Source: Megalopta genalis
Taxonomy: Eukaryota; Arthropoda; Insecta; Hymenoptera; Halictidae
DNA: 64,000 nt
Reading direction: 5' to 3'
Assembly: GCF_051020955.1 (NCBI RefSeq)
Contig: NW_027476382.1
Span: forward strand, 203,025 to 267,024
Program-made: the position numbers and the translations under genes
Shown: positions 49,736-61,505 of the stretch, piece by piece
How positions within the stretch are numbered: position 1 is the stretch's first letter
How the letters are laid out: each line of letters begins with the position of its first letter
The notes under the pieces: generated by a model
Databases searched by the model: none
Told to the model about the DNA's origin: nothing
The model's input: only the letters and a program-made list of their open reading frames with translations

Positions 49736-52700
49736 TAAGCCTTCTACTTCGCATTGATTTGAAGCTGAATCATGTGTTTCGCTTGAATTTGAAGTTAACA
49801 CGTTTGATTCGCCTGCATTTGAAGCTAAATCATGTATATTGCAAGTATTTGAAGCTCAACCATTTGATTCGCATGAATATTAAGCTAAACCATATGTTTC
49901 GCATGAGTATTAAGCTAAACCATTTGTATCGCTTGAATTTGATGCTATATCATGTGTTTCTCTAGGATTTGAAGCTATCTCGTTTGTTTGGCATGCAGTT
50001 GTAGCTAAATCATGTATATCACAAGTACTTGAAGCTAAACCATTAGATTCGCATGGATTTGAAGCTAAGCCTTCTACTGCACATTGATTTGAAGCTGAAC
50101 CATGTTTTTCGCATGGATTAGAAATTAACTCGTTTGTTTGGCATGAAGTTGAAGCTAAGTCATGTATATCACAAGTATTTCAAGCTAAAACATTTGATTC
50201 GCATGGATTAGTAACTATGCCTTCTACTTCGCATTGATTTGAAGCTGAATCATGTGTTTCGCTTGAATTTGAAGTTAACACGTTTGTTTCGCATGCAGTT
50301 GAAGCTAAATCATGTATATCGTAGGTATTTGAAGCTAAACTATTTGATACGCATGGATTTGAAGCTAAGCCTTCTACTGCACATTGATTTGAAGCTGAAT
50401 CATGTGTTTCGCATGGATTTGAGACTAACTCGTTTGTTTCGCCTGCATTTGAAATAAATATCACTCATATTCGCAAGCATTTGAAGATCAATCATTCTTT
50501 TCGCATGGATTTGAAGCTAAGCCTTCTACTTCGCATTTATTAGAAGCTAAACCATTTGTTTCGCGTTGATTTGAATCTAAGTCTTCTACTTCGCATTGAT
50601 TTGAAGTTAAATCATATGTTTCGCATGGATTTGAAGCTAACTCGTTTGTTTCGCATGCTGTTGAATCAAAATCATGTATATCACAAGTATTTCAAGCTAA
50701 AGCATTTGTTTGGCATTGATTCGAAGATAACCATCCTACTTCGCATTGATTTGAAGCCAAATCATGTGTTTCGCATGCAATTGAAGCTAACTCGTTTGTT
50801 CCGCTTGCAGTTGAAGCTAAATCATGTATATCACAAGTATTTGAAGCTGAACCATTTGTTTCGCATGGATTCGAAGATATGACTTCTACTGATCATTGAT
50901 TTGGAGCTAAATTATGTGTTTCGCATGGATTTGAAGCTAACTCGTTTGTTTCGCATGCTGTTGAATCTAAATCATGTATACCACAAGTATTTCAAGCTAA
51001 AGCATTTGTTTGACATTGATTCGAAGATAACCATCCTACTTCGCATTGATTTGAAGCCAAATCATGTGTTTCGCATGGATGTGAAACTAACTCGTTTGTT
51101 CCGCATGCAGTTGAAGCTAAATCATGTATATCAAAAGTATTTGAAGCTAAACCATTTGATTCCCATGGATTTGAAACTAAGCCTTCTACATCGCATTGAT
51201 TTGAAGTTAAATCATATGTTTCGCATGGGTTTGAAGCTAACTCGTTTGTTTCGTAAGCACTTGAATCTAAATCATGTATATAACAAGGATTTGAAGCTAA
51301 ACCATTTGTGTCGCATGGATTCGAAGATCAGCCTTCTATTTCGCATTAATTTGAAGCTGAATCATTTCTTTCGCTTGAATTTGAAGCTCACACGTTTGTT
51401 TCGCCTGCATTTGAAGCTATATCACTCATATTCGCAAGCATTTGAATATCAATCTTTCGTTTCGCATGGATTTGAAGCTGAGCCTTCTACTTCGCACTGA
51501 CTTGAAGCTAAATCATGTGTTGCGCTTGGATTTGAAGCTCACACGTTTGTTACGCCTGCATTTGAAGCTATATCACTCATATTCGCAAGCATTTGAAGTT
51601 CAATCATACGTTTCGCATGGATTTGAAGCTCAGCTTTCTACTTCGCATTGATTTGAAACTGAATCGTGTGTTTCGCTTGAATTTGAAGTTAACACGTTTG
51701 TTTCGCTTGCGGTTGAAGCTAAATCATGTATATCACAAGTATTTGAAGCTGAACCATTTGTTTCGCATTCATGTGAAGCAAAGCCTTCTACTTCGCATTG
51801 ATTTGAAGGTAAATCATGTGTTTCGCATGGATTTGAAACTAACTCGTTTGTTTCGCATGCAGTTGAAGCTAAATCATGTATATCACAAGTATTCGAAGCT
51901 AAACCATTTGTATCGCATGGATTTGCAGCTAAGCCTTCTAGTGCGCATTGATTCGAAGCTAAATCATGTGTTTTGCATGGATTTGAAGCTAACTCGATTG
52001 TTTTGCCTTCCTTCTACTTCGCATTGATTTGAAGTTTGGATTTGAAGCTAACTCGTTTGTTTCGCAATGCAGTTTATGCTAAATCATGTATAAAACAAGT
52101 AGTTGAAGCTAAACCATTTGTTTCGCATGCATTTGAAGCTAAGTCTTCTACTCTGCATGAAATTGAAGCTAAATCATGTGTTACGCATGGATTTGATGCT
52201 AACTCGTTTGTTTCGCATGCAGTTGAACCTAAAACATGTACATCACAAGTATCTGAATATAATCCATCTGTTTCGCAGGAATATGAAGCTATGAAGCTAA
52301 TCCATGTGATTCGCATGAATTTGAAGCTAAATCATGTGTTTCGCTTGGATTTGAAGCTAAATCGTTTGTTTCGCATGCAGTTGAAGCTAAATCATGTATA
52401 TCACAAGTATTTGAAGCTAAACCATTTGTTTCGCATGGATTTGAAGCTAAGCCTTCAACTTCGCATTGATTTGAATCTAAATCATGTGATTCGCTTGGAT
52501 TTGATGCTAACTCGTATGATTCGCATGCAGTTGAATCTAAATCATGTGTACCGCATGGATTTCAAGATAACTCGTTTGTTTCGCCTGCATTTGAATCTAC
52601 ATCACATATATCGCAAGAATTTGAAGCTAACTCATTTGTTTCACATGGATTCGGAGCTAAGTCTTCTATTTCGCATTGATTTGAAGCTAAATCATGTGTT

Positions 52701-54705
52701 TCGAATGGATTTTAAGCTAACTCGTTTGTATCGCCTGCATTTGAAGCTATATCCTTTATATTCGCAAGTATTTGAAGGTCAATCATTCGTTTCGCATGGA
52801 TTTGAAGCTAAGCCTTCTACTTCTCATTGATTTGAAGCTGAATCACGTGTGTCGCATGGGTTTGAGTCTAACTCGTTTGTTCGCATTCAGTTGTAACTAA
52901 ATCATGTATAAAAGAAGTATTTGAAGCTAAACTATTCGTTTCGCATGGATTTGAAGCTAAGCCTTCTAGTTCGCATTGATTTGAAGCTTACTTGTTTGTT
53001 TCGCATGCAGTTGAAGCTAAATCGTGTATATAACAAATATTTTAAGCTAAACCATTTGATTCGCATGGATTTGAAACTAAGCCTTCTACTTCGCATTGAT
53101 TTGATGCTAAATCATGTGTATCGCATGGATTTGAAGCTAACTCGTTTGTTTAGCCTGCATTTGAAGCTATATCACTTATATCGCAAGTATATGAATCTAA
53201 ATAATCTGTGTTGCATGGATTTGATGCTAATCCTTTTACTTCGCATTGATTTGAAGCTGAATCATGTGTTTCGCATGGATTAGAAGATAATTCGTTTGTC
53301 TCGCATGCAGTTGAAGCTAAATCATGTATATAACAAGTATTTGAAGCTAATTCATTTTTGTCGCATGGATTTGAAGCTAAGCCTTCTACTTCGCATTGAT
53401 TTGAAGCTAAATCATATGTTTCGCATCGATTTGAAGCTAACGGGATTGTTTCGCCTCATTTGATGCTATATCACTTATATTCGCAGGTATTTGAAGCTAA
53501 ACTATCTGTTTTGCATGTATTTGAAACTAATACTTCTATTTCGCATTGATTTGAAACTGAATCATATGTTTTGCATGGATTAGAAGCTAACTCGTTGGTT
53601 TGCCTGCATTTGAAGCTATTTCACTTATATCGCAAGTATATGAATCTAAATAATTTCGGTCGCACGGATTTGATGCTAATCCTTCTACTTCGCATTGATT
53701 TGAAGCTAAATGATGTGTTTCGAATGGATTTTAAGATAACTCGTTTGTTTAGCATGCAGTTAAAGCTTAATCATGAATATCACAAGTATTTGAAGCTAAA
53801 ACATTTGTGTCGCACCACTTGTGTGTTCCGCATGCAGTTAAAGCTAAATCATGCATATCACAAGTATTTGAAGCTGAACCATTTGATTCTCATGAATATT
53901 AATCTAAACCATGTGTTTCGCATGAATATTAAGCTAAACCATGTGTATCGCATGAATTTGAAGCTAAATGATGTGTTTCACATGGATTTGAAGCAAACTC
54001 GTTTGTTTCGCATGCATTTGAAGCAGTATCACTTATAATCGCAAGTATTTGAAGGTCAATCATTCGTTTCGCATGGATTTGAAGCTAACTCGTTTGTTTC
54101 ACATGCAGTTGAAGCTAACTCGTTTTTTTCGCCTGCATTTGAAGGTATATCACTTATATCGCAATTATCTGAAGATAAATCATTTGTTTCTCATGTATTT
54201 GAAGTTAAATCATGGATTCGAAGATAAGCCTTCTACTTCTCATTGATTTGAAGCTAAATCATGTGTTTCGCATGGATTTGAAGCTAACTCAATTGTTTCG
54301 TAGTGCAGTTAAAGGTAAATCATGTATATCACAAGTATTTCAAGCTAAACCATTTGTTTCGCATTGATTTGGAGCTAAGCCTTCTACTTCGCTGGATTTC
54401 GGAGCTAAATCAAGTGTTTCGTTTGGATTTGTAGAAAACTCGTTTGTTTCGCATGCAGTTGCAGCTATATCACTTATGTTCGCAAGTATTTGAAGCTGGA
54501 TCATTCGTTTCGCATGGAGTTGAAGCTAAGCCTACTATTTCGCATTGATTTCAAGCTAAATCATTGGTTTCGTTTGGATTTGAAGCTAACTCGTTTGTTT
54601 CGCATGCAGTTGAAGCTATATCACTTATGTTCGCAAGTTTTTGAAGCTAAATCATTTGTTTCGCATGGATTTGAAGCTAACTCGTTTGTTTCGCATGCAG
54701 TTGAA
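49736..54705 (+). repeat. 8,186-bp-offset duplication, second copy
   Basis: This is the second copy of 41,550-46,519. Bases that distinguish it are CAATCTTTCG near 51,451 (CAATCATTCG in the first copy) and CATGAATATCAC near 53,773 (CATGTATATCAC in the first). Both changes are carried on into the copies further right. It ends abruptly inside a class B unit at GCATGCAGTTGAA, continuing as ATAAATATCACTC. Confidence 0.87.
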
Positions 54706-57700
54706 ATAAATATCACTCATATTCGCAAGCATTTGAAGATCAATCATTCTTTTCGCATGGATTTGAAGCTAAGCCTTCTACTTCGCATTTATTAGAAGCT
54801 AAACCATTTGTTTCGCGTTGATTTGAATCTAAGTCTTCTACTTCGCATTGATTTGAAGTTAAATCATATGTTTCGCATGGATTTGAAGCTAACTCGTTTG
54901 TTTCGCATGCTGTTGAATCAAAATCATGTATATCACAAGTATTTCAAGCTAAAGCATTTGTTTGGCATTGATTCGAAGATAACCATCCTACTTCGCATTG
55001 ATTTGAAGCCAAATCATGTGTTTCGCATGCAATTGAAGCTAACTCGTTTGTTCCGCTTGCAGTTGAAGCTAAATCATGTATATCACAAGTATTTGAAGCT
55101 GAACCATTTGTTTCGCATGGATTCGAAGATATGACTTCTACTGATCATTGATTTGGAGCTAAATTATGTGTTTCGCATGGATTTGAAGCTAACTCGTTTG
55201 TTTCGCATGCTGTTGAATCTAAATCATGTATACCACAAGTATTTCAAGCTAAAGCATTTGTTTGACATTGATTCGAAGATAACCATCCTACTTCGCATTG
55301 ATTTGAAGCCAAATCATGTGTTTCGCATGGATGTGAAACTAACTCGTTTGTTCCGCATGCAGTTGAAGCTAAATCATGTATATCAAAAGTATTTGAAGCT
55401 AAACCATTTGATTCCCATGGATTTGAAACTAAGCCTTCTACATCGCATTGATTTGAAGTTAAATCATATGTTTCGCATGGGTTTGAAGCTAACTCGTTTG
55501 TTTCGTAAGCACTTGAATCTAAATCATGTATATAACAAGGATTTGAAGCTAAACCATTTGTGTCGCATGGATTCGAAGATCAGCCTTCTATTTCGCATTA
55601 ATTTGAAGCTGAATCATTTCTTTCGCTTGAATTTGAAGCTCACACGTTTGTTTCGCCTGCATTTGAAGCTATATCACTCATATTCGCAAGCATTTGAATA
55701 TCAATCTTTCGTTTCGCATGGATTTGAAGCTGAGCCTTCTACTTCGCACTGACTTGAAGCTAAATCATGTGTTGCGCTTGGATTTGAAGCTCACACGTTT
55801 GTTACGCCTGCATTTGAAGCTATATCACTCATATTCGCAAGCATTTGAAGTTCAATCATACGTTTCGCATGGATTTGAAGCTCAGCTTTCTACTTCGCAT
55901 TGATTTGAAACTGAATCGTGTGTTTCGCTTGAATTTGAAGTTAACACGTTTGTTTCGCATGCGGTTGAAGCTAAATCATGTATATCACAAGTATTTGAAG
56001 CTGAACCATTTGTTTCGCATTCATGTGAAGCAAAGCCTTCTACTTCGCATTGATTTGAAGGTAAATCATGTGTTTCGCATGGATTTGAAACTAACTCGTT
56101 TGTTTCGCATGCAGTTGAAGCTAAATCATGTATATCACAAGTATTCGAAGCTAAACCATTTGTATCGCATGGATTTGCAGCTAAGCCTTCTAGTGCGCAT
56201 TGATTCGAAGCTAAATCATGTGTTTTGCATGGATTTGAAGCTAACTCGATTGTTTTGCCTTCCTTCTACTTCGCATTGATTTGAAGTTTGGATTTGAAGC
56301 TAACTCGTTTGTTTCGCAATGCAGTTTATGCTAAATCATGTATAAAACAAGTAGTTGAAGCTAAACCATTTGTTTCGCATGCATTTGAAGCTAAGTCTTC
56401 TACTCTGCATGAAATTGAAGCTAAATCATGTGTTACGCATGGATTTGATGCTAACTCGTTTGTTTCGCATGCAGTTGAACCTAAAACATGTACATCACAA
56501 GTATCTGAATATAATCCATCTGTTTCGCAGGAATATGAAGCTATGAAGCTAATCCATGTGATTCGCATGAATTTGAAGCTAAATCATGTGTTTCGCTTGG
56601 ATTTGAAGCTAAATCGTTTGTTTCGCATGCAGTTGAAGCTAAATCATTTATATCACAAGTATTTGAAGCTAAACCATTTGTTTCGCATGGATTTGAAGCT
56701 AAGCCTTCAACTTCGCATTGATTTGAATCTAAATCATGTGATTCGCTTGGATTTGATGCTAACTCGTATGATTCGCATGCAGTTGAATCTAAATCATGTG
56801 TACCGCATGGATTTCAAGATAACTCGTTTGTTTCGCCTGCATTTGAATCTACATCACATATATCGCAAGAATTTGAAGCTAACTCATTTGTTTCACATGG
56901 ATTCGGAGCTAAGCCTTCTACTTCGCATTGATTTGATGCTAAATCATGTGTATCGCATGGATTTGAAGCTAACTCGTTTGTTTAGCCTGCATTTGAAGCT
57001 ATATCACTTATATCGCAAGTATATGAATCTAAATAATCTGTGTTGCATGGATTTGATGCTAATCCTTTTACTTCGCATTGATTTGAAGCTGAATCATGTG
57101 TTTCGCATGGATTAGAAGATAATTCGTTTGTCTCGCATGCAGTTGAAGCTAAATCATGTATATAACAAGTATTTGAAGCTAATTCATTTTTGTCGCATGG
57201 ATTTGAAGCTAAGCCTTCTACTTCGCATTGATTTGAAGCTAAATCATATGTTTCGCATCGATTTGAAGCTAACGGGATTGTTTCGCCTCATTTGAAGCTA
57301 TATCACTTATATTCGCAGGTATTTGAAGCTAAACTATCTGTTTTGCATGTATTTGAAACTAATACTTCTATTTCGCATTGATTTGAAACTGAATCATATG
57401 TTTTGCATGGATTAGAAGCTAACTCGTTGGTTTGCCTGCATTTGAAGCTATTTCACTTATATCGCAAGTATATGAATCTAAATAATTTCGGTCGCACGGA
57501 TTTGATGCTAATCCTTCTACTTCGCATTGATTTGAAGCTAAATGATGTGTTTCGAATGGATTTTAAGATAACTCGTTTGTTTAGCATGCAGTTAAAGCTT
57601 AATCATGAATATCACAAGTATTTGAAGCTAAAACATTTGTGTCGCACCACTTGTGTGTTCCGCATGCAGTTAAAGCTAAATCATGCATATCACAAGTATT

Positions 57701-58422
57701 TGAAGCTGAACCATTTGATTCTCATGAATATTAATCTAAACCATGTGTTTCGCATGAATATTAAGCTAAACCATGTGTATCGCATGAATTTGAAGCTAAA
57801 TCATGTATATTGCAAGTATTTGAAGCTCAACCATTTGATTCGCATGAATATTAAGCTAAACCATATGTTTCGCATGAGTATTAAGCTAAACCATTTGTAT
57901 CGCTTGAATTTGATGCTATATCATGTGTTTCTCTAGGATTTGAAGCTATCTCGTTTGTTTGGCATGCAGTTGTAGCTAAATCATGTATATCACAAGTACT
58001 TGAAGCTAAACCATTAGATTCGCATGGATTTGAAGCTAAGCCTTCTACTGCACATTGATTTGAAGCTGAACCATGTTTTTCGCATGGATTAGAAATTAAC
58101 TCGTTTGTTTGGCATGAAGTTGAAGCTAAGTCATGTATATCACAAGTATTTCAAGCTAAAACATTTGATTCGCATGGATTAGTAACTATGCCTTCTACTT
58201 CGCATTGATTTGAAGCTGAATCATGTGTTTCGCTTGAATTTGAAGTTAACACGTTTGTTTCGCATGCAGTTGAAGCTAAATCATGTATATCGTAGGTATT
58301 TGAAGCTAAACTATTTGATACGCATGGATTTGAAGCTAAGCCTTCTACTGCACATTGATTTGAAGCTGAATCATGTGTTTCGCATGGATTTGAGACTAAC
58401 TCGTTTGTTTCGCCTGCATTTG
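54704..58422 (+). repeat. 3,718/3,719-bp composite unit, first copy
   Basis: This unit is a patchwork. Positions 54,704-56,911 match 50,452-52,659 (offset 4,252), 56,912-57,787 match 53,080-53,955 (3,832), and 57,788-58,422 match 49,817-50,451 (7,971). The joints lie inside class E or class A units where the partners share sequence. The unit keeps the lineage markers CAATCTTTCG (55,703) and CATGAATATC (57,605). Confidence 0.84.
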
Positions 58423-61400
58423 AAATAAATATCACTCATATTCGCAAGCATTTGAAGATCAATCATTCTTTTCGCATGGATTTGAAGCTAAGCCTTCTAC
58501 TTCGCATTTATTAGAAGCTAAACCATTTGTTTCGCGTTGATTTGAATCTAAGTCTTCTACTTCGCATTGATTTGAAGTTAAATCATATGTTTCGCATGGA
58601 TTTGAAGCTAACTCGTTTGTTTCGCATGCTGTTGAATCAAAATCATGTATATCACAAGTATTTCAAGCTAAAGCATTTGTTTGGCATTGATTCGAAGATA
58701 ACCATCCTACTTCGCATTGATTTGAAGCCAAATCATGTGTTTCGCATGCAATTGAAGCTAACTCGTTTGTTCCGCTTGCAGTTGAAGCTAAATCATGTAT
58801 ATCACAAGTATTTGAAGCTGAACCATTTGTTTCGCATGGATTCGAAGATATGACTTCTACTGATCATTGATTTGGAGCTAAATTATGTGTTTCGCATGGA
58901 TTTGAACTAACTCGTTTGTTTCGCATGCTGTTGAATCTAAATCATGTATACCACAAGTATTTCAAGCTAAAGCATTTGTTTGACATTGATTCGAAGATAA
59001 CCATCCTACTTCGCATTGATTTGAAGCCAAATCATGTGTTTCGCATGGATGTGAAACTAACTCGTTTGTTCCGCATGCAGTTGAAGCTAAATCATGTATA
59101 TCAAAAGTATTTGAAGCTAAACCATTTGATTCCCATGGATTTGAAACTAAGCCTTCTACATCGCATTGATTTGAAGTTAAATCATATGTTTCGCATGGGT
59201 TTGAAGCTAACTCGTTTGTTTCGTAAGCACTTGAATCTAAATCATGTATATAACAAGGATTTGAAGCTAAACCATTTGTGTCGCATGGATTCGAAGATCA
59301 GCCTTCTATTTCGCATTAATTTGAAGCTGAATCATTTCTTTCGCTTGAATTTGAAGCTCACACGTTTGTTTCGCCTGCATTTGAAGCTATATCACTCATA
59401 TTCGCAAGCATTTGAATATCAATCTTTCGTTTCGCATGGATTTGAAGCTGAGCCTTCTACTTCGCACTGACTTGAAGCTAAATCATGTGTTGCGCTTGGA
59501 TTTGAAGCTCACACGTTTGTTACGCCTGCATTTGAAGCTATATCACTCATATTCGCAAGCATTTGAAGTTCAATCATACGTTTCGCATGGATTTGAAGCT
59601 CAGCTTTCTACTTCGCATTGATTTGAAACTGAATCGTGTGTTTCGCTTGAATTTGAAGTTAACACGTTTGTTTCGCATGCGGTTGAAGCTAAATCATGTA
59701 TATCACAAGTATTTGAAGCTGAACCATTTGTTTCGCATTCATGTGAAGCAAAGCCTTCTACTTCGCATTGATTTGAAGGTAAATCATGTGTTTCGCATGG
59801 ATTTGAAACTAACTCGTTTGTTTCGCATGCAGTTGAAGCTAAATCATGTATATCACAAGTATTCGAAGCTAAACCATTTGTATCGCATGGATTTGCAGCT
59901 AAGCCTTCTAGTGCGCATTGATTCGAAGCTAAATCATGTGTTTTGCATGGATTTGAAGCTAACTCGATTGTTTTGCCTTCCTTCTACTTCGCATTGATTT
60001 GAAGTTTGGATTTGAAGCTAACTCGTTTGTTTCGCAATGCAGTTTATGCTAAATCATGTATAAAACAAGTAGTTGAAGCTAAACCATTTGTTTCGCATGC
60101 ATTTGAAGCTAAGTCTTCTACTCTGCATGAAATTGAAGCTAAATCATGTGTTACGCATGGATTTGATGCTAACTCGTTTGTTTCGCATGCAGTTGAACCT
60201 AAAACATGTACATCACAAGTATCTGAATATAATCCATCTGTTTCGCAGGAATATGAAGCTATGAAGCTAATCCATGTGATTCGCATGAATTTGAAGCTAA
60301 ATCATGTGTTTCGCTTGGATTTGAAGCTAAATCGTTTGTTTCGCATGCAGTTGAAGCTAAATCATGTATATCACAAGTATTTGAAGCTAAACCATTTGTT
60401 TCGCATGGATTTGAAGCTAAGCCTTCAACTTCGCATTGATTTGAATCTAAATCATGTGATTCGCTTGGATTTGATGCTAACTCGTATGATTCGCATGCAG
60501 TTGAATCTAAATCATGTGTACCGCATGGATTTCAAGATAACTCGTTTGTTTCGCCTGCATTTGAATCTACATCACATATATCGCAAGAATTTGAAGCTAA
60601 CTCATTTGTTTCACATGGATTCGGAGCTAAGCCTTCTACTTCGCATTGATTTGATGCTAAATCATGTGTATCGCATGGATTTGAAGCTAACTCGTTTGTT
60701 TAGCCTGCATTTGAAGCTATATCACTTATATCGCAAGTATATGAATCTAAATAATCTGTGTTGCATGGATTTGATGCTAATCCTTTTACTTCGCATTGAT
60801 TTGAAGCTGAATCATGTGTTTCGCATGGATTAGAAGATAATTCGTTTGTCTCGCATGCAGTTGAAGCTAAATCATGTATATAACAAGTATTTGAAGCTAA
60901 TTCATTTTTGTCGCATGGATTTGAAGCTAAGCCTTCTACTTCGCATTGATTTGAAGCTAAATCATATGTTTCGCATCGATTTGAAGCTAACGGGATTGTT
61001 TCGCCTCATTTGAAGCTATATCACTTATATTCGCAGGTATTTGAAGCTAAACTATCTGTTTTGCATGTATTTGAAACTAATACTTCTATTTCGCATTGAT
61101 TTGAAACTGAATCATATGTTTTGCATGGATTAGAAGCTAACTCGTTGGTTTGCCTGCATTTGAAGCTATTTCACTTATATCGCAAGTATATGAATCTAAA
61201 TAATTTCGGTCGCACGGATTTGATGCTAATCCTTCTACTTCGCATTGATTTGAAGCTAAATGATGTGTTTCGAATGGATTTTAAGATAACTCGTTTGTTT
61301 AGCATGCAGTTAAAGCTTAATCATGAATATCACAAGTATTTGAAGCTAAAACATTTGTGTCGCACCACTTGTGTGTTCCGCATGCAGTTAAAGCTAAATC

Positions 61401-61505
61401 ATGCATATCACAAGTATTTGAAGCTGAACCATTTGATTCTCATGAATATTAATCTAAACCATGTGTTTCGCATGAATATTAAGCTAAACCATGTGTATCG
61501 CATGA
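58423..61505 (+). repeat. 3,718-bp composite unit, second copy (incomplete)
   Basis: This repeats 54,704-57,787, including the composite joint near 60,630, so the patchwork formed before it was duplicated. One base is missing at 58,904-58,906 (TTTGAACTAACTCG for TTTGAAGCTAACTCG), which changes the offset from 3,719 to 3,718 and breaks the local open frame. The copy leaves the pattern near 61,517, where it continues as 53,967 rather than as 57,799. Confidence 0.84.
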
